From the NCBI RefSeq assembly GCF_000208865.1, contig NC_018385.1:1780724-1844723 (forward strand): a DNA stretch of 64,000 bases, given 5' to 3'. Below, in pieces: positions 1-12,342 of the stretch. The DNA comes from Neospora caninum Liverpool. Lineage: Eukaryota > Apicomplexa > Conoidasida > Eucoccidiorida > Sarcocystidae. A program made the position numbers and the translations under genes. Every line of letters begins with the position of its first letter. The first letter of the stretch is position 1. Below the pieces are notes generated by a model. That model searched no databases, had not been told where the DNA came from, and worked only from the letters and a program-made list of their open reading frames with translations.

Positions 1-1974
1 GGCTCGGAAAAAAGTTTGTCGCTGCCTCACTGCGGAGTTACTGCCCGGTGACGCGTTCACGCGGCGAACTACAAACATTTTTGCGGTTCTGCGACGCCAG
101 CTGTCTCTCGGTGCTTCGCGGTTGGCTCGAGCGTTGTCGAGTTTGAAGATTGGACTCCACATTTTGCTCTTTAGAAGCCAGAACTCTGGCGCGACAAAAG
201 TCCTTTCGGTGGAAGGCGGTAAACTGTAAACGTTTTCGCCGAGAGATCACCGAAGGATTGTCGCAGATTGCCGCCACGCGGCACCACCAGAAAGGAGACA
301 GACTGGCAAGCAAATTCCCGGGGTCGCTAGCACCTTGAACCAAGCGCAAAACAGCAGGCCGATGTTCGCGCCCAGACACGCCCCGAAAGTTGCAGGGGGC
401 GAGGCGGGAATCGGCCTCGCAGAAAGAGTCACCGTGAGTTTTGTGCAGTCGTCTGGTGGCTTGGTTGTCGGATAGACGCTATGCGTCGCTGTACATCACA
501 GGAACATCGGTTTACGGCGCGTGTTTTTTCTGGCTGTGTAGAGCGCGCAGTCATCGGGAGTTCTCGTGCCTCTTTCCTCCAGGATTTCGTCGTCGGGCGT
601 GCCGCGCAATCACTTTCAGTGCTACGCCCGTCACGGGCCGTGAGCCTCACAGCTGCCAGAAACGCTCCTTCTAGAAAATCCGCTGAATTCATTTCCTTCT
701 TGTGAGGGACTGTGTGGCTTCCTGTCCCGGTCAGGGAAGGCAACAGCCTGCCAAACAACGCGAGTCGTTGGACTGCAGGCAACAGTCACGCGCTCAACAC
801 CAGCGAGCTCGCGGTCTCCCATTGTCGACAAGTCGCTATCTGAGTTTAGTGCTTTCTTCGCCTGTGAGACTCCATTTTTTGGAAGCACTAGAAAGGCCTG
901 TCGAGTACGCGCCTCGTCGTGTCTCGTTGTTGGGACTTCCGCGAGAGCGGCTCGTGCACGCTGACGAGCTCGATTTCCCGATACTTTTTCGTCGATTTTG
1001 AGTGCCTCGCCGGAAGGCGTTGCCGCCAAGAAAACTCAGTCTAACCGTTGCGAACAGAACTTGCATTTTTCTCTCCCGTCTTTCCAAAGGGGCAGTAACT
1101 GGCGTGTGGATCAATTCTGCGGAGCTTGAAATGGTTTAGGAGTCTCGCTGTGGCGTGTCCATGGCGTACACCTGATTCGGCGATTTGCCAAATTCTCCGT
1201 AATACTTGCTCGTGCACGCGTGCTGTCGGTTCCAGTGCTTTCTCAAGGGACGTACGCCTTCTTTGTCGGTTGGTGTACGGTGGAGCGTAGATCTCTCTGC
1301 CTCCCTCCCCACGAGGCGGATGCCGTCTCGATATGGCTCGATATCCGGCGCTTGGCCCACTTCCATGGAGAAGTCAGAGTCAGTCGAGAGCTCCGCGTGG
1401 CGGAGAAAGGCGCGTCTCTAACCTGTGCTCCTGGGCCACTGCGTGTGTGTTTGCATGTGCGCCTCGACTCTCGGAAAGCCCGTGGTAGATGGGCGACGGG
1501 TGCGTTGTTCGCCGTCCCCTCTCTGTCACTGAGAAGGCGTGGTTCACCCACAACTGCCAGCGGCACTCAACCGCCGTCGTGGAATCGGCGTGTCCATCTC
1601 TTTGTGTTCTCTCTTGGTGTAACCAGGCGGAATTCCTTCGGTGTCAGGATCTCTGTATGAAAGGGATGCCGGCTGTGGTGGTGCCTTCGCTCTACGAGGG
1701 GCAACAAACGTAGAAGGCTCTTCTGTGACAACGATTTTCTCGAGGGACGGGAATGCGTGCTCAGAAGAATAGAAGCGCCAAAAAACATTAAAAGGAAACG
1801 TGCTCATGTGCCGGTTTCCACGCCTACAAAGACGGAGGCCGACCCCTCATGGTCAATTTCTCCCCTCGAGGTAGCTGTCTTTTGCCCGTTTCTGGACCAT
1901 GCTTATCACCTGAAGAAGGGCGAGGCGTCTGTCAAGTGAGGTAGTCTTCCTGTCCCCCCTACTGTGTTGAGATC
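1..1974. other. Upstream region of the first gene; no gene recognised
   Basis: No open frame here has recognisable protein character or a convincing exon structure. Several short frames on both strands overlap one another and look like chance frames in GC-rich DNA. The stretch directly precedes the long + strand frame opening at 1975, so at least its right-hand part is probably promoter and 5' UTR of that gene. No motif was found that fixes a transcription start. Confidence 0.4.
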
Positions 1975-4900
1975 ATGGGGGCGACGAGTTCGTCGTTTCA
2001 GGAAGATTCCACGGAGCCTTTTGAGGCTGCGGTAGCGGCGGGGAAACAGCTTGCCGAGTGGCAGCTTGCCCGTCTGGCCATTTTGGCACAGCGACGCCGA
2101 ACTGGAGGGTTGGAGGAACGCAACAATCTCCGAGGCGGCGGCGAACAGCTGCCTCCGCCTTTCTCGTGCACGGAGAATTGTGGGGGAGCAGAACCGCGCC
2201 GAGGGGACGGGGAGAATTCTCTAAGCGGTTCCACCGCAGAGTCGAAGGGTAAACCCTGGCGTCGCCCACAGGCGCAAACCTGCAAAAGAGCTTCGGGTCC
2301 TCCCGTGCGGCAACCGTTCACTCTCTTCGCCGTGTCTTCTTCTCTTGCCGAGTTAAATCCATCCGCTCGTTTCCGATCTCCCCGGCGCTGTCAAGGGACA
2401 TGCAGTGATGGGCGTCCCCTTGCCACTCAGGTGTGCGTGTCCTCGGCGGACGAACCACGGAAACGGACAGAGGACATCTCATCTGAAGACATCAAAGTCG
2501 ACAGCACGAGGACGCCAGTTTTGGAAGAGGCAGAGGCTTTGATTGGGCAATCGGGGGTTTTCGCTGGAAACTCTGGTGAGCCGGGAAGCGCTCACCAAAG
2601 ACCGAAGGTCTGGGAAGCGATCCAGAGCCGCGAACGGGCCAAGTCTGTGCCTTGCGTTGCGAGAAGAACAGCTTTGTTCGGATGCTATTTTCCATCAAGT
2701 GCCAAGAACGACACGTGTTCGTGGCGGGGGTCAGCACGTCCCGTGGACTCTGAGGCGTTGTCGCGTTCCTCCAGGCCACGCTCTATTCGCTCCACTTCTC
2801 TTCCGGCGTCTTCTGTTTCGAAGGAAACAAAAAGGTTCGCGAAGGATCGTTCCGAGGGCGATTTTCTGTCTCGAGCTGTTTTTGAGCCCTGCGTAAAGGT
2901 CATGGACATGAACGAGGACCGCGATCTTGAACCTGAAAGAAACCCCGCGCGAGAAACGAACAACGCCTCTACCTGGTCTCGGGCGTCCGGCCACCGAGAC
3001 ACGGGTTGTTGGTGCTCGTTTTCCCACGATTCGGACAGGGTGGGCACCCCTTCTTCGTCCAATGTGTTTCGCAACTCCCCGGGCTGGCCTTCACAGGCCG
3101 CCCCCCTTCGTCTTCTTCTTCTCCTCGCCCCTGAAATTTCCTCTTCGGCCTTGCCTCCCCTTCCCCACAGTGACCGCAGAGGGACGCGGTGTCTGATCAA
3201 TCACAGTCCCACAGTCGTTCTGCTTCACACGCTCTACTTGCTCCAGCAGCGCGTGCGGAGTGACGACGAGCTGGCCAAGGGAACGAAACACAGAGAGGGT
3301 CTCGCCACATTTCACTCCTGTTGTGAATCTAGACGCGGCGAGCGTACGCGAGACTGTGAAGGCCGTGACGAGAAACCGTTTCTCCCTCCATCGGGCAGAC
3401 CACTGCCACAGTCGCCTTGTCAGAAGGCGAGAACGGCAGATGTCTCGAGGGGTCCTTTTTGCTTCTCTTCCCACTCCACCGGGGAGAAAAAACAGGAGAG
3501 ATGTTTGGACACACCTTTTTGGGTCCAGCTTGAACCCGATTTGTCTCATCCCTCTTGTCGTTCGGATTGCTCTCCACCCGCTGTGGATCGAAAAATCACG
3601 AAAGAAAACCAGCCCTCCAGTCTTCCTTCGGCTGTTCGACTCGACCACGGTGCGGCGTCTGCAGGCGGCGCCGTCGGAGCAAACCAGGCAGCGACGCCGT
3701 GGAACTCAGGCAGCCTGACACGTGTCCCCGAAAAGGAAGGACGGGTCACCCGGTTTCCGCTGGAAGGCAGTAAACGTCGACTCTTATCCGTCAGTGAACA
3801 ACCGACTCGCCAAGACGCTGTGTGTCCTGGATGGTGCGCGCCGTCCTCTACCAAGCTTCTCCAAGACCAAAAAAAAACGGAGAGCCGATCAACGCGCCCG
3901 TCCGTCTCCCAGTTCGACCTCAACAGGACCCACCAAGGAGAGGCCTATGCCCGTGCACAGCAGGGAGTCTCTTCTCAACTTTTCCTTCCGGTTTCTCTCC
4001 CTGTGGCTTCGCCGGTAGCTCAAGTTCTCTTCGGCTGGCAAGCTCTTGCAAAGCGTCGGTGGTCTTGCCCCCTACAAGGCTCCAGCTCACTTTCGCTTCC
4101 TTGCCGTTCTTCAGAAATTTCTGAGGGGATCCATGAAGTGAGAACTACGTTTGTCCCAGAGAACTCGACTTCAGCTTCTCGGACCCAACTCTCTTTCTGC
4201 TCCCTGCCGTGTGTCGTGCTCTTCGTTCTCCAGCACTTCCGGGCGGAGACGCACTACCTCGCCCCACGCCTCTTCCTGGAAGGCCTTCTCAACGCGGGTC
4301 TTCTTTTCCTCTTCACGGGTGCGTCGTGTCCAGCCTTTTTGCCTGGCCAGACGTGCATCGAGGCGTGGGAAGACCAGCAGATGAAGAGCCTAGAGCAAGA
4401 ATCGCATGTTGCGAGAAAACATGGTGCAAAGGAAGAGTTTGCAGAAACGAAACGCGCTACGGACGAACGAAACAAACAAGTCAAGACGGAAAGTATCTGG
4501 GTGTCCTCGCCTTCAGATCTGGGGTTCTGTGGGCCCCCGGAGAGTGACGTTACTCCTCAGGAAAAGGAAACGAGGAGCAGACACTCGTTTCAGGGCATCA
4601 ATCGAGTGGTCGAGTATGAATACGAAGAAGACACGGAAATCACGGGAAACGAGTGGCTGTTTGGTACGAGTGGCAGAGGCGCAGAGACAACACATCGAGC
4701 AGTAAACCGAAAAACGCTTTTCGAATATTGCGTTGACACGAGCTGTGCGGTCGCTTCCCCGTCCGCACCGCCTCACGTTCGTTCTCCTGTCAGTTCTCTG
4801 GCCCTGGACGAGACAATCCTGGAGGAGGCGGCTGGAGGAAAGGCCGCTGCTCCACATGCGAGCCAGCAGAGTTCTGACGTAACGTATTCACTCCGGGCGG

Positions 4901-7900
4901 AGCTTCGGACCCCTTCTTCGCCGCTCACGCATGCGCCCGAGCGGCAGGGCTTCTCCTTTGTTTCCTTTTCCTCCGGATCTGCCCTTTCCCTTTCCCTCGA
5001 GATGGAATTCTCCGACGCGTCTGAAGCCAACGAAGGCGAAAGAGAGACAAAAGGCAGCAGTGCTCGCGGCATGCCTTCAGCTGTAGCGAAAGTGGACACT
5101 TCTTCACAGGCGGCTGGGCGAGACGGCAGCAAGAAAGAGTCTGATGGGAATGAGGGGCCATCCCCCTCTGTTCACGCTTTCTCCCAACTTTCAGCCCCAG
5201 CCAGCCAGCATTCAGCTGCTTTCGAAGACCTAGCGTCCTACCCCAGCCTTTCTCCGGTCTTGACAGAGCCTTCGCCACGGGGAGAGAGGGAGAGCAAAAC
5301 GACTGCTGCTTTGGGCGTTCCGCAGCTGGACTGGATGTGTGGGCACTTTGCTATGGCGGTTGCTCATCGCGGTTTCGTTCACAAAATAGCCGCCAACCTG
5401 AGCCGCTCACGGCAGTTCCGACATGGGCCCATCCCCGTCTTTCCGTTTCTTGCTCCCCTTAACGGATCCGAATTTCACTCTTTTTCACATCTCGCTTCGT
5501 GTTCTCTGCCTTCACGTCCTCCTGCTGTGCCCCTTTGCCCTGTCAAGAGTAAGACACAGCTGGGCACAGAAGGAGAGGAGGAGCGAATGGAGCACAGTTC
5601 CTTCTTCACCTGCGTGTACCCTCCTCCTATCAATCGCTCTGTTCGACGCACTGTAGCCAGACACCTGGGGGGACGATACCTTCACACACCGGCGCACGGT
5701 TCGAGGCGCCCTGGTGGCCGAAACGATGAAGCCAAAGAGAAACGCCAGAGAAGGCGATTGAAAAGGAATGGCCAAGAGGATGGAAACGGGGGAGAGAAAG
5801 AATCAGGAAAACAAGGTGGAAAAGGAAAGAGTTCATTCGCTAATTGCGACGGTCAGAGACACTCTGAGTCGCCGGATCATACGCGGGACCTGGAGAAGAG
5901 CCGGGAAAAGGGAGAACAGGCAGAGAAGGAAGAGATGCGCTGGCACTGGAGAAGGCGTCAACTGCTCTACGAAGAATGCACTGGCCTCACTGCCCCGATG
6001 GCTGTGTACTGGCAACTGCGGGAAGACTTTGAGGTTTCTTCTCGACAGAAAAGGGGAGGACAGGGGGCCCACCCAGGCTGTCTCCGCTCTCCATTTGCAA
6101 GTGAGGAAGAGTGGAGAGAAGAGGAAGCACGCGAAGCTGGGGACTTCCACGTTTTCATAGTTGATGGTACTTGCCGGAGCAGGCGGACTCGAAACGGGCA
6201 GGGGCAAGCCCGAGATAACACAGCAGGTGAGATCCCCCGCCGCCTTGACTGAACTGTGAGCGGTCTTGGCGGTGGCCTGGTGGCACCAGACCAGAATGCA
6301 TGGCAGCAGACTTGTGTATTTGCCATGTCGTGTCATTGTACCGGAACTGCGTGTCAACTCCAGATGGTCTCGTGAGGCATATGAACAGCTCAGGGCCTCC
6401 TGGATGTATGCATCGATTCTCGTGTTTTATGCTTTGCAGAAAAAACTGTGCCGCCCAAGGCGACTGCACCAAATTCTCCGCTTGAGATGGCCTTGCCACA
6501 AGTTCGAGCTTCGCCATCCTTGGCAGAACACGTCTGCCGAGAGGCTGATACCCCGCCAACCGCGGTCGCCGCCCGCCAAGAGCTGCAAAACGGGGCATCC
6601 GTGCCTGGCTGGCATCCGGAACAGAACTCAGTGCCGCAGAGAAGAATGAGCGACACCGGAGGTGCGGGAAGCGTCAACAGAGACAGAGAGGAGGCATGGA
6701 GACAGAAAGAAAGACGCGTAGTGATCGATACGGACTCGACGCACAGCTCCAATGCCGCGAGGAGTGTCCCATTGCGTGAACGGAGCGAACATGCAGAGAA
6801 TTTGTCTCCTGCTCAATGGAGTTCCTTTTCTTTCTTTCAGTTCCCGTTCTGGAGCTGCGTATCGCATGCAAGAGACACACCGGTATCCGTTGTTACCGAT
6901 GAAGAAGACGATGAGAGGGAACAAAGGATGGGTGCGTCTGTTCTTGATCCGCCCCCCCCCAGCAGCTTTCCTACTGGACAGTGCAGTAGAGGTAGAAGAA
7001 CCAGGACCACTCACACGAATGCCACGAACCACTTAGAGGGAAGCGCGGAGGCGACGGTGCACAGCAGAAAACAAAGGGAAAACGCTATCGCACTCACAGA
7101 CGATGAAGGAATACCGTCGTCGGTATGCGGGGAAAGTAACTCAAGACATGCATGTCGTGGGCTTCTCAACCCCTCAAAAAGCTCTTCTTCTCCTCAGCGT
7201 CTTCCACCCGGTCTCCTGCGGAGACTCTTGAAACACGGCAGAGTAAGGGTTGCGGCCTCTTCTTGGTGCAGTCCTTTGGCCAGACAAAACGTGAGCAGGG
7301 AGAGTAAGGGCGCGAGAACCAGGGAGCCTTTGTTGACATCTGAGGGGTCAGAGGATGGAAAAGAAGCGAGAGAGAGAAAGAATGAGAGACAACAGGTGTT
7401 TTTGGCGCTCCACGCTGTTGTGGCGCTTCTTGAAATCCCTGTCGAAGGCGCCAATTCCGCGAGAATAGAGGTAAACACAGGGGTGCGTGACGTCTCTCAC
7501 CGTTCTTCAGGAATGCAGACGAATGTACGAATGTAGGTCATTCTTTTTGCGCCTCCCCCTACTCGTGTTGTTGCTCTCCCTTTCTGTGTGTCCATGCCTC
7601 GTCTCTGGCTGTGTTTTTTCCTTGTAGTCTGTTGCCATCAATCCGGGTTTCAGTGTCAGGAAAAGTGTAGTGCTACAGCGGCGACTGCATCTGTGTTGTA
7701 TTCCGTTCATTTCTATGTTGCTGGAGAAAATACTTGGCTTTTCATCTTGCCCTCCACCTTGTAATGAGCCTTCACTTCCTCCTTTTCCTCGTGTGGGCTT
7801 CCACTCTCTTCTCTCTGTTCCTCCCCGCTATGTTTCTCTTCTCCCAGGCAATTCCCAAGAACCTCGCCGCCTACGGGGAAACTGCATTTCACTGGGTATG

Positions 7901-8896
7901 TTTCACGCCTGTGTCTTTCTCGCCTCCTCCGTTTTCCTCCCTCTCTTCTTTCTCTTCTCTTGGTCCTCCCCTCGTTTCTTCTTCATTCGCCTCCCATCAC
8001 TATCCCTGCAATTTAGCGCACAAATTTTCATCTAGAGCGGCTCAAAATAACCCCTCCTCTCTTCTCCTCCCCTATTCTGAGTCTACAAATGAAACCAGAC
8101 GATTGAACAGGGGACAAGAAAACAGAGAATCGTGCACCTCTCTCTCTCCCTTTTCTCGCATTCTCCATTCCTCGGAGGGGCAGGTTAGGGACCCACCGTC
8201 GTTACGTAACGATATGCGTGACCTGGAGCCAGTGGGGCGAGAAGGTGAGAGAGAGAAAATAAGAGAGGTGATAAGGAGCCCAGGTGGAAGCAAGGAACAA
8301 GTGACGATGGAGAATGAAGTGAAGAGGATCGAGGAACAGACAAAACCGGCTTCGTCTCTCCTCCAAAGAGAAAAAAAAAGGTTTCAGTCATTTTATTGGT
8401 TTTCTTGTTCTATGGGTCCAGCCGGCGTGGCCCCTCACGCACCCTTTCAAAGGTCGTCTGTGCTTCTCGCCTTCTCAGGCAGTCGTGTGTGGGAAATCCT
8501 CGCTAGTGCTGGCGCGCCCTCTTCTTCTACCGCTGTTGTATTGCAGGAAGTTATCCAAAGGGAGAGAAATTAACCTTCGCGTGCGAGTTCCTTGTCTTCG
8601 TTTGTCTTTGTCTGCGGGTCTGCACTGCTGTGTCTTTGCCTCTTTTTCAGTAAGGGGCTTTTACTCCAGTGACGCCGTTCTTCTCCTCTTTGTTTTTCAT
8701 GTTGTTGTATTTCTTGTGTCGCTGTGAATTTTCTTGCATCTTTGAGATACTTGCCTTCTTCTTCATCCCCTTTCTTCCTTATTCTCCCTCTCATGTTGCC
8801 CTTGAGAGTGTACGTGCATGTATGTTTTTTTACCAGGTACCCTTGTCTTTCGTGACTGCGTTGGAACGGTGTAGTCTTCAGCTAGACCGGTCGTGA
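1975..8896 (+). CDS. Large multi-exon protein of unknown function, candidate N-myristoylated
   Basis: I do not recognise this protein. The first exon is an uninterrupted frame of about 1417 codons (1975-6226) ending at a GTGAGA donor. The next exon begins at 6440 after a TTTGCAG acceptor and joins in phase, giving Glu-Lys-Thr-Val-Pro-Pro across the splice. The start reads MGATSSSF, with Gly2 and Ser6 fitting an N-myristoylation signal. Most of exon 1 is low-complexity and Ser/Arg-rich. A more ordered stretch lies near residues 1115-1200 (LDWMCGHFAMAVAHRGFVHK) and a Lys/Arg/Glu-rich stretch near 1250-1340. Beyond about 6660 the model is uncertain. Likely small exons are 7848-7895 (AIPKNLAAYGETAFHW, bounded by CCCAG and GTATGT), one starting at 8479 (AVVCGKSSLVLARP), and a terminal exon about 8837-8896 ending in TGA. 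The gene lies outside the ROP array and shows no damage. Confidence 0.5.
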
Positions 8897-9360
8897 GATA
8901 TACTGTGATTTTTGAACCGATTACCTGGCCCACCAGCGATTGTTCAACGTGTTTCGAGCTGCACATGGGGAAGCATGCCGTCGTGTTCCCCTAATGAGGG
9001 CGGCGTACAGTATCCTGTTCAGTTGATTTTTATTCCAAACTTCCTTTTCCTCTTCCGCAGAGGACCAGCGTGCGCATATGATCGAAAGTAGTCAAAAGCC
9101 GAAACAGGATATCGCCGGTTAAGGCCAGCGAAGTTGGTGACGCTGGCAGCAAAACCTTGGTGAGCTTTTTGTGATACTGCGGGTACAACACTGTCTCTGT
9201 ATACTGTGTTGAAAAAATACCTCACATTCTGTATGTATATGCTATGTACTACTGCGTCAATTGCATTAAGTGGGTGATGGCTGAATCTAGCACGGGTGTG
9301 GAAGAACGGTCGGGGTCTCAGGTCATCCAGCACGAAATGTAGAGAGTGACCTACAGCAGC
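8897..9360. other. Spacer between the first gene and the ROP array
   Basis: Probable 3' flank of the preceding gene, followed by unique sequence. A 120-codon - strand frame (9019-9381) is present, but I could not support it as a gene. The repeat-array homology begins at about 9361. Confidence 0.35.
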
Positions 9361-10870
9361 AAACAGACCAGCTCCGTGCATCCTATATCTGGTCAGTCAT
9401 TCTCGTGTAGAGACCGAAATCGAGTCCTCTCCTTTGTCAACGGTGTCGATGGAATTGGAGCAGCACATGCAGTCTTTACTCCATATTTTCTTTTGGACCG
9501 GGAACGAAAAGTTTGGTCCTACGCACAAAAGGACCGACCGTATCCTTGTCTCCTACCGGGACACGTATGAAGTCGACTCCCCGCAAGATGTTGGCAGCGC
9601 TTTTTGATACAACAAAGAGACCGAGGTCAGTGTAACACTACCTAAAGAAACTGAGAAGGAAAGCTGCCTTTTTCCGTCACATGATTGCCCCAAACAAGAC
9701 GCCGGTCGATATCTGTAACTAGGGATATCTGTGTGGGTGTGTGTAGATATCCCTACTCGTATTATCGCTTCGTTGACTGAGGTGATACCTGGACCAGAAC
9801 TACCCACACACACAAGTCACAGCACATTGTTGCCTTGAGTGCGTCGTTCGTCGGGCCAGAAGACCCCCAGTGGCCTGCCTCCGCACCTCATAGAGGGTGG
9901 TTCCCAACTACAGCCAAGTACCATTTCCAAAAGGATCCGCAAGAGATGCACCCAGTACGAGCGGCACGTCGCTGACCACGAAGACGGGCCCGGTCAATCG
10001 CCACTAATAATCCACTAACCACTCGACACTTCAATAAATGTAACAAAAAGCTTTCCTCTAACACATTGGCGGTCTCTGCCAAAACGAACGGTCTCATCGC
10101 CAGTCGCAAATCCCCGCCACCACCTGGACACGACAGCAAAGGACAATCCGTTGCTCCCCCATTACAGTTGACCGCCGTCTGTCGTCCTAAACATATGTGG
10201 ATGGGAAGAACCGGCATACGCGAACACGCTGCCAATCTTCTCACCGCGAAGAACGGCTAACCTCCATTGATTCGGCTCTAACCAGTTCTCAATTTGCATG
10301 GCGGCTCCGAGACAAAGCTGCGTCCTTCAAAACAAGCACATCCGCCCAACGACGGCACCACGGGTCTCTGTTCTGCTTTACCGTTATAACAACTTCCGCT
10401 TTTAGACCCGATATTCCATGTGCCTGATGTGTCCCCAAAAGCATCAATCACTGTTAGGGGCTGCGCTGCCAGAAGGGCAGCGACGTGGCATGCGGTCAGA
10501 ATGCCTGAAAAACTCCATATGAAGGGTGAACAAATCTCCATTTCCTCCCGAACGCAAAACGGCCTTACTGTCAACCTGCCACTGAACCGGTCTGCAACCA
10601 CGTGTGCCTCGAAAACCACCCCTTCCATATCCTACTGCTTATGACAGCTAAACGTGTAGGATTTCGTTTGCGATAGAAAAACTGATGTTTCTACAGTTTC
10701 TCCCTGTATTATTTAACGCCGTTAATTAGTGTCAGCTTTGATCTTCGGTACCAACGGACCTAAATTGCATTTCCACAATCTCAAATGGTAGATAGGGAAC
10801 CACCTGTCTCCAGACGATCTTAACCCAGCTCACATACTACATCAGACGGTGAACCATAGTCCCTAACTGA
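9361..10870. repeat. Ghost ROP unit: 3' flank fused to 5' flank, gene deleted
   Basis: Positions 9361-10490 match the 3' flank of the ROP-C copy (43316-44400), and the stretch 10300-10490 also matches the 3' flank of the other ROP units (for example 11740-11900). From about 10500 the sequence becomes the 5' flank block found at 23340-23720 and 26397-26777. In intact units these two blocks are separated by a whole ROP gene plus its promoter. Here they meet directly at a GAATGCC/GATGCC microhomology near 10498-10506. The simplest reading is a unit whose coding region was deleted. Confidence 0.6.
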
Positions 10871-12342
10871 ATCGTGTTCAGTAACATAGAAGTAATGAGC
10901 CGACATGCCGGAGCTCTCTCACGTGACATATCTCGTTCCACTACCAGCAACCATAGGGATTCTCGCCTATTAGCAGCTAACACATTTGTAGCGCTGAACG
11001 AAACAAGCCTCCGAGTTTGTTTCGGACATCAATTGAGAAGGCATGTTCGCGCACTCTCGAACCTCAAGCATTATACTAAAACGACCCGACCGCGGCAATT
11101 CCAGCTAGCTCTATCTTTTACCACAACTCGAGTCTCAGCTACAATTTCGTAATCACAGATATCGAGTGCGGGGCATGACCGTCAAGAAACCTCAAAACGG
11201 TGACATCAGAGCCCGATGCCGCAATCATTCTTTTGGCCTTCGTATTACCGCCAGTTCACGCCATCTGCCGCTCCACTTCTACGCAGCAGTATGCTTCTTG
11301 ACCTTCTTACTACTGGGTTTCCCAAAGTCGTCGAAGCCGACGCCCAACTCTCTAACATCATGGTCGTCGCTGCCAACACGCACAGTCTCTCATCTCTTAT
11401 CGCGAACCCCCATCATCGACTCGCCACCAGTCCACACTACATTCCGTTGTTCCCCCACTACATGTGACTTCCATCTGTCCTCCTATACATCCGTGAATGG
11501 CAGGAGCCGACCCGACATACACGGCCATGCTACCGATCTCCTCACCACGAAGAACCGCTACTCTCCGCTGACGCTACTCTCCGCTGGCGCTACTCTCCGC
11601 TGACGCTACTCTCCGCTGGCGCTACTCTCCGCTGACGCTACTCTCCGCTGACGCTTCTCTCCGCTGGCGCTGCTCTCGCGACTTCTCCATCTGTCTGCAC
11701 GCAGACTCCGAGGCGAAGGTGCGCATTTCAAGCAAGGCACACCCGCTCCAACAAGGGCAACACGGGTCTCCGTTATGCTTTACCGTTACAATAATTTCCG
11801 CTTTCGTACTCGATATTCCGTGTGCCTTGTGTGTCCCCAAAAGCATCAATCAGTGTTAGGGGCTGCACCGCCAGAGGGGCAGCGGCGTGGCACGCGTTCA
11901 GAATCCACATTCGTGAATGCCACTCATGGTGGAAACTACACAGAGGCGAAGCCGGACCTCGGCCACGCACGGCGCTGATGTGCCCGAAAGAACCTCCGAT
12001 CTCCCCTTCCCCCCCTCCAACTGCGCCGTCGACGAAGCTACACACACTGGAAAAGACGGCTGACCACAAGGACTGCAGCTGCAGCATTTGCAGGCGATCA
12101 CGCGCATCTCCTCTCTACACGACTGCCAACTGCTGCTTTGTCTGCAGCACCGTCTCAGCCAGAAAATACATTACACTGTTTCAAAACACATACGAAAAAA
12201 CGGTGGTTTCGGCAAAACAGAAGCCGGTGACTCCAAATGCTGTGTTGGCCTCTCCTCGGGGATCCTACAGCGTCGTGCCGTCCGTTGCGGCTACGCCTTC
12301 GTCGCCTTGAGTTGGTCCCGAAGTTGGCAAATCACCGTGTGC
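10871..12342. repeat. ROP unit 3' flank (copy serving ROP-A)
   Basis: This block lies downstream of the - strand ROP-A gene. It is nearly identical to 19588-20828, 23721-25102 and 26778-28182. It contains the 16-bp minisatellite at 11556-11667. Open frames on both strands inside it recur in every copy only because the DNA is duplicated. No independent gene is called. Confidence 0.8.
11556..11667. repeat. 16-bp minisatellite, 7 units
   Basis: Tandem units of CGCTACTCTCCGCTGR, seven in a row, the last a variant beginning CGCTTCT. The same minisatellite occurs in the other array copies with 3 units (20184-20231), about 6 units plus a 6-bp insertion (24404-24505) and 3 units (27460-27507). Confidence 0.9.

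Noticed and set aside
7734..8573. 279-codon + strand frame
   Set aside because: Mostly pyrimidine-rich intron read as Phe/Ser/Leu. Only two short segments within it look like exons of the upstream gene.
9019..9381. 120-codon - strand frame between the first gene and the array
   Set aside because: Protein-like composition but no motif, no splice partners and no second copy to compare. It could be chance.
11556..11667. Short direct repeats considered as a CRISPR array
   Set aside because: The units are contiguous with no spacers, and the genome is eukaryotic. It is a minisatellite.
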